NCBI RefSeq assembly: GCF_003285005.1
Contig: NZ_QMFA01000016.1
Span: 62,255 to 126,254, forward strand
From: Paenibacillus sp. YN15
Lineage (GTDB): Bacteria > Bacillota > Bacilli > Paenibacillales > NBRC-103111
Direction of reading: 5' to 3'
DNA length: 64,000 nt
Shown: positions 26,592 through 35,300 of the stretch, one piece after another
Layout of the letters: each line of letters begins with the position of its first letter
How positions within the stretch are numbered: the stretch's first letter is position 1
Notes under the pieces: generated by a model
What the model was told of the DNA's origin: nothing
The model's database searches: none
The model's input: only the letters and a program-made list of their open reading frames with translations
Program-made: the position numbers and the translations under genes

Positions 26592-27362
26592 ATGAAAAGG
26601 ATTGCGATATTGGGCATGACACTATTGGTCATGATGATGGCTGCCTTGGGCTGCTCCAGCTCAGGCAAGGATGACAAGGAACTGGTAATCGGCATTGACG
26701 ACAAATTTGCCCCAATGGGCTTCCGGGACGAAAAGAATGAAATTGTTGGCTTCGATATTGATTACGCCCGGGCAGCCGGCGAGCAGATGGGCTATAAGGT
26801 GACTTTCCAGCCCATCGATTGGAAGACCAAGGAAACCGAGCTCTCCAGCGGCCGGATCGACCTGATCTGGAACGGCTATACCATTACGGATGAGCGCAAG
26901 GGAAAGGTGCTTTTTACCAAGCCGTACCTGAAGAACAGCCAGGTTGTGGTCGTAGCGGCCAATTCCGGCATCACCAAGCTTGCGGATCTGGCCGGCAAGG
27001 AAGTGGGGCTCCAGTCCCTGTCGTCTGCAGCTGATGCGCTGGACGGCAACCCGATCAAAGCCCAGATTAAAAAGGTTACGGAGTTTCCCGATAATGTGCT
27101 GGCCCTTGCCGATCTGAAGATTGGCCGGGTTCAGGCTGTGGTCATTGACGAGGTTGTGGCCAAATACCATATGTCCAAGGATAAAAGCGCCTTTAAGCTG
27201 CTGGATGAAACGCTGGCCCCCGAGGAGTATGGCATAGGCGTGAAAAAGGGCAACGAAAAGCTGCTGAACGAGCTGCAAAAGGCGCTGGACGAGCTGAATC
27301 AAAACGGCAAGGCTGCAGAGATTTCTAACAAATGGTTTGGCGAGAACAGGGTGTTGAAGTAA
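26592..27362 (+). CDS. Amino-acid ABC transporter substrate-binding lipoprotein
   Basis: This 256-aa family 3 solute-binding protein has lipobox ALGC (Cys21). The start of the mature fold is VIGIDDKFAPMGFRDEKNEIVGFDID, shortened here to GIDDKFAPMGFRD as the signature. WNGYTITDERKGKVLFTKPY, cited as the segment NGYTITDERKGKVLF, marks the hinge region. GGAGGG lies upstream of the ATG. The three genes 26592-28852 form a complete polar amino-acid importer with its own ATPase, in contrast to the sugar systems. The amino acid cannot be told from sequence; cystine- and glutamine-type binders are the closest kinds. A hairpin at 27379-27406 follows. Confidence 0.9.
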   Translation: MKRIAILGMTLLVMMMAALGCSSSGKDDKELVIGIDDKFAPMGFRDEKNEIVGFDIDYARAAGEQMGYKVTFQPIDWKTKETELSSGRIDLIWNGYTITDERKGKVLFTKPYLKNSQVVVVAANSGITKLADLAGKEVGLQSLSSAADALDGNPIKAQIKKVTEFPDNVLALADLKIGRVQAVVIDEVVAKYHMSKDKSAFKLLDETLAPEEYGIGVKKGNEKLLNELQKALDELNQNGKAAEISNKWFGENRVLK

Positions 27363-27378
27363 TTTGAAGCAAGCGGCG

Positions 27379-27406
27379 AAAACTGGATTAAGGCTAATCT
27401 GGTTTT
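27379..27406 (+). promoter_or_regulatory. Intra-operon hairpin after the amino-acid binding protein
   Basis: AAAACTGGATTA pairs with TAATCTGGTTTT around AGGC, with two mismatches. A short T-rich end follows. It is placed where partial termination would keep binding protein in excess over the membrane subunits. Confidence 0.45.
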
Positions 27407-27434
27407 CCTGCGTTAGAAGGAGCTTTAAGAGCTG

Positions 27435-28094
27435 ATGGATCTGGATTATCTCATTCGTATTGGCAAGCCCATGCTGGAGGGGGCACAAACAACGGTAATG
27501 CTGTTTCTCATTGCCATTCTGTTGTCCATTCCTCTTGGGTTTCTGTGTACTATAGCGGTCAAAAGCAGATATAAGCCTCTGTCCTGGCTGGCAGGCGCCT
27601 ACATTTATGTCATGCGGGGGACCCCGCTCCTGCTTCAGCTGCTGTTTATCTGCTTTGGGCTGCCGATGCTGCCTGTTGTGGGCGAATATTTGGTGATGGA
27701 CCGTTTTACTGCGGCCTGCCTGGGATTTGTGCTGAACTATGCGGCCTATTTTGCCGAGATCTTCAGAGGCGGGCTGCTTGCAGTTGACAGAGGCCAGCAG
27801 GAGGCTGCCCAAGTGCTGGGTTTGAGCCGCTGGAAAAGCATGACGCTGGTTATTATCCCCCAGATGTTCCGGGTTGCCCTTCCGGCGGTTGCCAATGAAT
27901 CGGTAACCCTGGTTAAGGATACGGCGCTATTGTACGCCGTAGCCGTCCCGGAGCTGCTGCATTTTGCCCAGACCGCAGTCAACCGGGACTCCACCATTGC
28001 GCCCTTGTTTGTGGCCGGTGTGATTTATTTGCTGATGACGGTAGTGCTGACGCTGCTGTTCAAGTGGCTGGAGCAAAGATTTAAATTCGAATAA
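27435..28094 (+). CDS. Amino-acid ABC transporter permease
   Basis: This 219-aa HisM/GlnP-type permease has about five membrane spans. The conserved [20 protein letters not shown], cited here as RGTPLLLQL, is the family's start motif. The EAA loop is [15 protein letters not shown] and ends in [21 protein letters not shown] lies 12 bases before the ATG at 27435. It would form a homodimeric channel with the ATPase encoded 14 bases downstream. Confidence 0.92.
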   Translation: MDLDYLIRIGKPMLEGAQTTVMLFLIAILLSIPLGFLCTIAVKSRYKPLSWLAGAYIYVMRGTPLLLQLLFICFGLPMLPVVGEYLVMDRFTAACLGFVLNYAAYFAEIFRGGLLAVDRGQQEAAQVLGLSRWKSMTLVIIPQMFRVALPAVANESVTLVKDTALLYAVAVPELLHFAQTAVNRDSTIAPLFVAGVIYLLMTVVLTLLFKWLEQRFKFE

Positions 28095-28108
28095 AGGAAT
28101 GGCGGCAC

Positions 28109-28852
28109 ATGAGCATGATTCAAGTTGACGGACTGAGGAAATCCTTCGGCCAGCTGAACGTTCTGCGGGGCGTAAGCCTGGAGATAAAGAAAAATCAGGT
28201 GGTGGCCATTATCGGGCCCTCCGGCTCCGGCAAAAGCACCCTGCTGCGCAGCCTGATCCATCTGGAACAGGTGAATGAGGGAAGCATTCGGATCGGAGGC
28301 GATTATCTGGTCCGGGAAGGCGCTTACTGCAGCGGAGCGGATATAAAAAGAATGACCTCCACAATGGGAATGGTGTTTCAGCATTTTCATCTGTTTCCCC
28401 ATCTCACCGTAAGGGCCAATCTGGAGCTTGCCCCGCGCCACGCGGTTCGTCGGCAGCAGACGGCGGATGTGCGCCGCAACAGCCTGGAGCTTCTGCAGAA
28501 GGTGGGACTGGAGGATAAAGCGGATGTATATCCGGCCAAATTGTCCGGCGGGCAGAAGCAGCGGGTAGCCATAGCCAGAGCGCTGATGATGAAGCCCGAT
28601 ATCCTCCTGTTTGATGAACCTACCTCGGCCCTTGACCCGGAGCTGACCGGCGAGGTGCTGAAGGTCATCCGCGAGCTGGCTGTTGAGCGGATGACCATGG
28701 TCATTGTCACCCACGAAATGGGCTTCGCCCGGGAGGTGGCGGATCAGGTCATCCTGATGGACAATGGAGAGGTTATCGAGACCGGCACTCCGGAGGAGCT
28801 GTTCGAAAATCCCCAACAGACTAGAACCCGCGCATTCTTAGGCCTGGGTTAA
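28109..28852 (+). CDS. Amino-acid ABC transporter ATP-binding protein
   Basis: This 247-aa ATPase of the GlnQ/HisP class has Walker [10 protein letters not shown] near residue 37, the Q-loop [12 protein letters not shown], signature LSGGQKQR near 145, Walker [16 protein letters not shown] and the switch VTHEM. The start at 28109 is supported by AAAGGA 13 bases upstream; an ATG two codons later is possible. It closes the amino-acid operon. A terminator lies 20 bases after the stop. Confidence 0.93.
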   Translation: MSMIQVDGLRKSFGQLNVLRGVSLEIKKNQVVAIIGPSGSGKSTLLRSLIHLEQVNEGSIRIGGDYLVREGAYCSGADIKRMTSTMGMVFQHFHLFPHLTVRANLELAPRHAVRRQQTADVRRNSLELLQKVGLEDKADVYPAKLSGGQKQRVAIARALMMKPDILLFDEPTSALDPELTGEVLKVIRELAVERMTMVIVTHEMGFAREVADQVILMDNGEVIETGTPEELFENPQQTRTRAFLGLG

Positions 28853-28859
28853 TAAAGCT

Positions 28860-28868
28860 TGATATAAT
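28860..28868 (+). promoter_or_regulatory. Extended -10 promoter overlapping the terminator
   Basis: TGATATAAT contains a TGn extension before a consensus TATAAT (28863-28868). No good -35 was seen. The expected transcript start, about 28875, falls inside the left arm of the terminator stem. Confidence 0.5.
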
Positions 28869-28872
28869 GGAG

Positions 28873-28896
28873 CCATCGCGATTCGCGGTGGTTTTT
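28873..28896 (+). terminator. Intrinsic terminator of the amino-acid ABC operon
   Basis: CCATCGCG (28873-28880) pairs with CGCGGTGG (28884-28891), with one G-U pair, around a three-base loop and is followed by TTTTT. Confidence 0.8.
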
Positions 28897-28918
28897 CATT
28901 TAGAAAGGTTGTCCGTAT

Positions 28919-29926
28919 ATGCCGTTAACGACTGAGGACCAATTGGTAGACGAAATCGGGAGCTGGCTGAAAAAGCATTTTGCGGTTGGGTGGCTTTCTG
29001 CCAAGCGTGTAAGGCGGGGATTAAAGAACGAGAAGTGGATTGTGGAGACAAACAAGGGGCGGTTATTTGTTAAGAGCTATCACCCCGGGCGATTTAAGAT
29101 GCATGATCCGGAGTTTCGGGGCAAGATTGAATATGCGCTGCAGCTTCAGCTGCTTTATTATCAGTCGGGAGGAAAATGCCCTGAGCCGTTGACGCTGGAA
29201 GGGCGCTGTATGCATCTCTTGCCCTGCGGAAGATACATAACTGCCATGACATGCTGCCCAGGCGCTATGGTATCTGCTGGCATGATCGGCGAATATGGGA
29301 TGCACTCCCTTGGACGGGCTGCTGCAGATATGCATAGCGTTTGGGATTCCGCGGCGGCATCGGGGTTGGGAGCAGCAGTCCCGCCGGGGGAACCGGCTTG
29401 GCAGTTGTCCCGCAGGGAGATGGCGCGCACCTGGCAGGCAAATTGGGAGGCATCCCGTGACTCCACCGAACGTGTCCGGAACGCCTTGCAATTGCAAAAG
29501 GCGATTGTTGATTCCCTTGGAGAGGATGACTTTGTGCCGCTGGCTGCGGGCTGGGCCCACCTGGATCTGTGGGCGGACAACCTGCTTTTCGAAGGGGATG
29601 CTCTGGCCGCCATCGTTGATTTTGACCGGGCACGCTACTCGTTTCCTGCGCTGGACCTGGGGAGGGCGGTCCTTTCCGGTACGCTCAGCGGGCGCGGATT
29701 CCAGAAGGACGCTGTGGCCGCCTTCACGGAAGGCTACCGCAGTGTGCGGCCGCTGCCGCGCGGTTCACTTTTGAGGGCAATCAAGTATGTTTGGTGTCTC
29801 GAATCATTTTGGTGGATTCGGCCGTCCCTGGAATCGTCCAGCGTGGTCCCTGTCCGTTTCGCCGAAGAAATGATTCTCACTGCCGAGCGTTGGGAGCAGC
29901 TCGATACCTTTTTTGGGGGGATCTAG
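28919..29926 (+). CDS. CotS-like phosphotransferase (APH superfamily)
   Basis: This 335-aa protein has the protein-kinase-like fold of aminoglycoside/choline phosphotransferases. A lysine in GRLFVKSYHP fits the ATP-binding Lys. The catalytic loop HLDLWADNLLF is near residue 213 and the metal-binding VDFDRAR follows. The length and the SGGKCPEPLTLEG segment resemble the CotS/YtaA-type proteins of spore-formers. Such proteins are spore-coat associated or small-molecule kinases, so the substrate is unknown. AAAGG precedes the ATG, and the extended -10 at 28860 is its likely promoter. It is monocistronic. Confidence 0.75.
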   Translation: MPLTTEDQLVDEIGSWLKKHFAVGWLSAKRVRRGLKNEKWIVETNKGRLFVKSYHPGRFKMHDPEFRGKIEYALQLQLLYYQSGGKCPEPLTLEGRCMHLLPCGRYITAMTCCPGAMVSAGMIGEYGMHSLGRAAADMHSVWDSAAASGLGAAVPPGEPAWQLSRREMARTWQANWEASRDSTERVRNALQLQKAIVDSLGEDDFVPLAAGWAHLDLWADNLLFEGDALAAIVDFDRARYSFPALDLGRAVLSGTLSGRGFQKDAVAAFTEGYRSVRPLPRGSLLRAIKYVWCLESFWWIRPSLESSSVVPVRFAEEMILTAERWEQLDTFFGGI

Positions 29927-30050
29927 CTGGGGGCATAAGCGGAAAAATTGTGTATGGTTGCATGAAATAATGTACATTCTCAAAGCCGGAAATCACTTCT
30001 AAAATGAAAGAAAGGACAAAGCTAAGGAACAAGAAAGGGAGACGGAAGCG

Positions 30051-31079
30051 ATGATTTACGGAAAAGTGGAGCTGTTTAATGTGGAGGAGGCCGTTGAAGT
30101 GCCCGGCCGGGCGGGAGTGCTGCTGCAGCGGGTGCCCGAGGCGGTCCGCACGCAATTGAAGGAAGGAGCGCAGGGCGTTGCACGGCGGGCCGCCGGAGTC
30201 GAGATCCGCTTCGTGAATGAGGGGAGGGAGCCGGCTGTTATCGAGCTTGCAGCCTATCAATCGCCGTCGCGCATCCTTGTGTATGCGGGAGGGCATCAGG
30301 TGAAGGAATATGCCGTCGGACCGGAACCGCTGGGAATCGAAATCGCTTATCCGTTTCCGGGATTTCTGCCGGATGCGCAGCCGGTGTCGGTGAAGCCGGC
30401 CTATTCCCCCCGCGTCTGGCGGCTTGTTGCGGAAGGCGGCGAGGTGCATTTGCTGAGCGCCAAGGGCGAGGAGCTGCGTCCGCCCCAGGCCGGAGAGACG
30501 CCGGAGAAGAAATACCTGGCCTATGGCACCTCCATTACGCAAGGAGTTCAGGCTACTTCTCCCGATCTGAGCTATATCCGGCAGGCAGGGGGACGGCTTG
30601 GCCTGGATGTGCTGAACTTGGGTCTGGCCGGAGCGGCCCATTGCGAGCAGGCTATCGCCGACCACATCGCCGGGCGCGGAGACTGGGACATTGCTACCTT
30701 ATGCGTCTCCATCAACATGCTCAATCAGGGTGTGCCGGTTTCCGAATTTCGCGACAAGGCGGCGTATCTGGCCTGTACGGCGGCTGCCCGCAACCCGGAC
30801 AAGCCGGTGATCTGCATCGGCCTGTTCCCCAGCTTTGCCGACCTGGGCCTCGTCTGGCCGGAGCGCAGCCCGCAGGCTACTGCCGATGAGTACCGTCGTG
30901 CGCTGCGCGAAATTGTGGAGCAATCCGGGCTGCCGAATCTCCATTATATCGACGGCAGAGAGCTGCTGACCTCCTGGGACGGCCTGTCTCATGATCTGCT
31001 CCATCCGGGCAACAGCGGCATGATTGAAATCGGGGAACGTTTGGCGGCATTTATGAGGCCGTTGGTTCATAGCCGGTAA
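30051..31079 (+). CDS. SGNH/GDSL-family hydrolase, probable carbohydrate esterase
   Basis: This 342-aa protein has an N-terminal beta-sandwich-like region (about residues 1-140) followed by an SGNH domain. Block I is YGTSITQG (nucleophile Ser near 159), block II NLGLAGAAHCE has the oxyanion Gly, block III is near CVSINML, and block V DLLHPGN has the catalytic Asp/His near 314-317. No signal peptide is present, so it acts in the cytoplasm. GGGAG lies upstream of the ATG. It is transcribed towards the GH88 gene and meets it at a shared hairpin. Its position next to a uronic-acid utilisation locus suggests that it removes acetyl groups from imported oligosaccharides; this is inference from context. 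Confidence 0.82.
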   Translation: MIYGKVELFNVEEAVEVPGRAGVLLQRVPEAVRTQLKEGAQGVARRAAGVEIRFVNEGREPAVIELAAYQSPSRILVYAGGHQVKEYAVGPEPLGIEIAYPFPGFLPDAQPVSVKPAYSPRVWRLVAEGGEVHLLSAKGEELRPPQAGETPEKKYLAYGTSITQGVQATSPDLSYIRQAGGRLGLDVLNLGLAGAAHCEQAIADHIAGRGDWDIATLCVSINMLNQGVPVSEFRDKAAYLACTAAARNPDKPVICIGLFPSFADLGLVWPERSPQATADEYRRALREIVEQSGLPNLHYIDGRELLTSWDGLSHDLLHPGNSGMIEIGERLAAFMRPLVHSR

Positions 31080-31089
31080 ATTTCCGGAC

Positions 31090-31136
31090 AAAAAGGCAGG
31101 CTCTCGTTCCTTGAAGATGTGGAACGGGAGTCTGCC
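31090..31136 (-). terminator. Terminator of the minus-strand polysaccharide operon
   Basis: A 16-bp stem with two imperfect pairs (31095-31110 with 31121-31136) is followed, on the minus strand, by five T residues. It ends the operon that starts near 44446 and also lies just after the convergent SGNH gene. Confidence 0.8.
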
Positions 31137-31143
31137 CTGCTAT

Positions 31144-32295
31144 CTACCAGAAAATCCCCGCCCTGCCTTCCAGCCTAAGCAGCGCTTCCATATAGAAATA
31201 ATCTCCCCAGATGGCCCCCGCTTGAAGATCGCCGCATTGGGCCAGCCGCAGAATGCTTTCTTCCTCCTCCTCCGCTTGGTAAGGGGGCCGGGACAGCGAG
31301 CGGATCATGCGCTCCGCCAGGTCGCGCCATCTTGCCGGCTCCTGCGCGCCTTCCAGCTCCGCAAGCTCCAGCAGGCCGCAGGCGGAAATGGCGGCGGCAG
31401 ACGTATCCACCAGCTGCGGGCCGCCGGGAGGCAGCCGGAAGTCCCAGACGGGAACGCAGTCCGGCGGCAGCTGCGAAGCGTAATAGCGGGCGATCCCTTC
31501 CGCCGCCTCCAGGTACTTCCGTTTGCCGGTGTAACGGAAGGCAACCGCGAAGCCGTACAGCGCCCATGCTGTGCCGCGCGCCCACGCCGTGCCGACTCCA
31601 TAACCGCAATAATTCCGTTCTCCCAGCGGCTCGCCCGTCAGGGGATCGAACTGAAACGCATGGCATACAGAGAAATCGTCCCGTACCAGCCGCTCCAGTG
31701 TTGTGTCCGCATGAACTGCAGCCGCATCGCGGAAGAAGCGGTGCTTCGTTTCCGTCCACGCCCAGAACAGCAGCGGCAAATTCATCATGCAGTCAATAAT
31801 CATCAGGCCGCTTTTTTCCTCGTCTGTCCGGTCCATTCGGCTCCACGCATCGATATAGCGCCCCTGGACGTTAAGCCGCTTGGCCAGTTCGGTGGCGGCC
31901 AGCAGCCCGATGGCCCGCGCCTCGCGGTCGCCGGTAGTCCGGTAAAGCGCCGTTTCGCTGAGCGAATACAAAAAGCCAAGGTCGTGCATCGTCTCCAGCG
32001 CATCCGCCGTCACTTTTCGCCGATAATCCTCCTGCAGGCTGTATATGTAACGAAGATAACGGGGATCACCCGTTGCCTGAAACGCCTGAAGCGTCATTCC
32101 GGTAAAAAATGAATGGGTCCACTGGTCCATCCGATGGAACGGTTCATGCCGCTCCGTATAACGGCCGTTGATGGTAAAGCTGGGTGTATTCTCCGCCGTA
32201 AACCGTTCCATGTTGCGGTCGATCCTGACGATGATCCTGTTCCATTCGGCCATTCGGCGGACCGGTTGCGACGGCGCGTGTTCTGTTTCCTTCAT
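31144..32295 (-). CDS. GH88 unsaturated glucuronyl hydrolase
   Basis: This 383-aa enzyme has the (alpha/alpha)6-barrel pattern of GH88. The two conserved acidic residues are Asp105 in MHDLGFLYS and Asp168 in IIDCMMNLP, about 60 residues apart as in characterised family members. The late segments GTAWARGTAWALYGF and DTSAAAISACGLLEL are also typical. The start at 32295 is set by GGAGGAG just upstream; an in-frame start ten codons earlier would overlap this site. The enzyme removes unsaturated uronic acid from the ends of oligosaccharides made by polysaccharide lyases, in the cytoplasm. It is the last gene of the operon, downstream of the heparinase-like gene, which fits a lyase-then-GH88 route. 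Confidence 0.92.
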   Translation of the reverse strand: MKETEHAPSQPVRRMAEWNRIIVRIDRNMERFTAENTPSFTINGRYTERHEPFHRMDQWTHSFFTGMTLQAFQATGDPRYLRYIYSLQEDYRRKVTADALETMHDLGFLYSLSETALYRTTGDREARAIGLLAATELAKRLNVQGRYIDAWSRMDRTDEEKSGLMIIDCMMNLPLLFWAWTETKHRFFRDAAAVHADTTLERLVRDDFSVCHAFQFDPLTGEPLGERNYCGYGVGTAWARGTAWALYGFAVAFRYTGKRKYLEAAEGIARYYASQLPPDCVPVWDFRLPPGGPQLVDTSAAAISACGLLELAELEGAQEPARWRDLAERMIRSLSRPPYQAEEEEESILRLAQCGDLQAGAIWGDYFYMEALLRLEGRAGIFW

Positions 32296-32364
32296 TTTGT
32301 CTCTCCTCCGAAAAAAACGATTCATGAATATGATTCCAACAGGCTCCCAGGCTCCCTTCGTTTC

Positions 32365-35300
32365 CTAATCTGGGGGGGTGAACCTGGGGCGGAGCAGCAC
32401 AATCGAGCTGCCCTGCACACAGCGGAGCCTCATCCGTTTCGCTCCGTCCAGCCGAATCGAGAACGGAGCGGGCTCACCGTACCGTTTCAGCGGGGGGCTT
32501 TCATACGAAGCTTTCCATGCTTCTTCCCCGGCGGCCGCCAATTCGATTGTGGCCCGTCCGGGCAGCTCATCCACTCCGGCTCCGTCGTCTATGGCCCAGG
32601 CGCCTGTGAACAGCCAGCTTCCCTTAAGCGCCGGAAGCTCATATACCGCTTCGAAGGCGGCATGCCGCCCCAGCTCGCAGTGGACCGCATCTCCGTATTC
32701 AACTCCACATGCCTTGATGGGATATCCGCCGCTCCGGTAGCAGCTGGTCATCAGTTGGGGATTGGGGCGAATCCATCCGGTAACGGTTCTGCCCGATACG
32801 ATCTGTACCGGCCATTCCGTCAGCGGAATCGGTTGGGCGCCGGCGATTTCCGTATAGAACTGGACAAACGCATGAGCCTGCCTTTTCCCAATGCCGCTGT
32901 TGACCGCGCGAACGGATAAGGAGTGGGCGTGGCGGCTGCGGTCGAGGGCTCCGCCATCCGGCGGAATGTCCACAGCAACCTTCACTGTTCGGTTTGCCTC
33001 GCTCCACCTGACAGCCGCTAGTTTCGCCATATCCCGGCCATCCAAGCTAATCTCAAGCAGCTCCCGGTCAAAGGGGACGTTAGGCGAATGCAGCACCGCT
33101 TCAATCCGTCGGGGCGTATGTCCGTAGGGAACCCGGGTTCCGGAGGGAAACGTTGCGCCGTCTACGGCAACCTCCACCGTACACGCTTCCGCCTGCAGCG
33201 GCATGGCTGGCGGAGCCCCGCCGATGAGAATCCATTGCGCGTCCCCTGTATCCTCCGGCAGCCGAAACGAAACGGCTCCCGGAAGCCCAGCCGAACCAGC
33301 CGCCGGCTCCCATTGGATGTCCTCCGGCTCCCGGACTGTTCCTGAGCCTGAGGGGGAGCAGCCAAAGATTCGCCGATCCTCTGCAAAGCCCGGCGGCAAG
33401 CTTACCCGCAGCTTCTCCTCTTTCCCGGCGGATGGCGCCAGCACCAGCCTGCCGTCTTTCCGTATTTCTGCAAACGCACAGAGCGTGGTGCCGCAGACCA
33501 GCCCGAATCCGTTTCCTGTCCCATGGTCATTACCCTTTACGGACAAATAGGTGCCATCCACCACGCCGAAGCCTGAAGGCTCATCTTTCTCATAAATCAC
33601 ATATGCGTAGCGTCCATCCGAGCGGAACCATCCATTCTCGATGGGCTCTGAGCCGGCTTGACAGGCGAACACAATCATGGTGTTTCGTTTGCGGATCGTC
33701 AGCAAGCCGCCATCCTTTGCCGCATCGAGAAAAGCTTCCTCCTCACCCTGCTGCAGGACTTCATGCACCGCCGCTATTTGCCGGCAAGTCCCCTCCGCCG
33801 CCGCAAACGTCAGGTCCACATGATGATTAAGGGCCCGGCTGTTGGTTGGCCAAACCGACATGGGGCCGGAGGCGTCCGGAGGCGGCAGGAAGCGGGAGAC
33901 CAGCTTGGAGAAGGAGGCGGAGGAGACGGCGCGGCTGCCTTCCACAGTTGTCACGCCTTCCGAATTGAGATGATAATGTGCCGCAAACGGTTGTTCCGCC
34001 TCCATCCGGTCAATGCAGAGAAGCAGATGCGGGCGAAAATAGAAGAGGTCCCGCTCATACAGCGTCAGCTCCGGGTAGCCGACGGTCAGATCGGCCCGGT
34101 TGTAATCCGCCGCCGGCGAATGCAGATAGCGGGTCACCTGCGCCGCAGGCTCACCGCCCGGTCCGAACATCCTTTGCCGCGCAGAATCGCCGATCGTGAT
34201 CGTGTGGGGATGCAGATCGGTGTCCTTCAACCGCGCCGAACGGGGGTCTTCATAGCTGATCGTCCCCGAGTCCAGCCCAAGCTGCTCGCCATAACACTCG
34301 ATCAAGAGCGCTCCGCGGTCAAGCTGCGTATGCCCTCCCGGCCGGTGGGGCCCATTCTGCTGCAGCACAAGAAAATCTCCGAACTCATACCCGGAGCGGG
34401 AAACAATAAAGCCGGATACCGGGAACAATCGGCCCAACGGCTCGCCGCCAAGACCTTCGCCCAGCTCCTCTCTGCTGTCGGGCCAGCACCACAATAGCTC
34501 CAAATCGAGCTCCAGGCCGGCCAGCCATTTCCGCGCCGCCTCGCTGTCCGCATATTTGGCCAGCAAACAGGCCGGCAGCTTCAGATCGAACAGGGGCGAG
34601 CCCCTGTCGTTGATGTTGACGCCGACCCGCGCCAGGGCGCCGCTGCCATCCAGAAACGAGTTGGAGCGCAGATAGATCGGATATTCCATCGTCCGGCGTG
34701 CTCCTTCCGGCAGTTTCTCGCGGAAGCGCCGGGGGTTTTGCTTGGCCAGAGCGGCCAGAAAGCGGCTGCCCACCTCCAGCGAATACATCCAGTAGGCAGT
34801 TCCCTCGGCGCAGCCGCCGTCGCTGAACAGGTAGCCGTCAAGGGCTGCGTACAGCCAGCGCTCCGCATCGTCGAAAATGGCCTGCAGCTGCGGCCGGTCG
34901 CGGAGCAGCGGCATGGCGCCAAGCCCCAACGTAGCGGCGTAGACGAGTCCCTGGTTCATGGACATCACGGAAGGGTTGCGCCGCACGTAATCATGGGTCG
35001 GATACAGCCCTTTGAAGACGATGGCATCCAGCGCGTATTCCCGTTGCGCAGGCGAGAGCAGGTGCCGGACCGCATCGTAGGCTTCCGCCACATCCGGAGC
35101 AATCTCCTTGGCGAACGGCAAATCCTGCTTGGCTCCGTTGGGAAAGCTGCCGACATGAACCCACAGCCACTTCTCGATAGAGCATACGGCGATCAGCAAA
35201 CGCGCAAGGGTCTCCCCGTAGGATGGGCGGCCGTCGGCCAAATAAGCGCGGGTCAAAACCTTTAAGCTCCAAGCCAGGCCAAAATCCATATTCGTATGCA

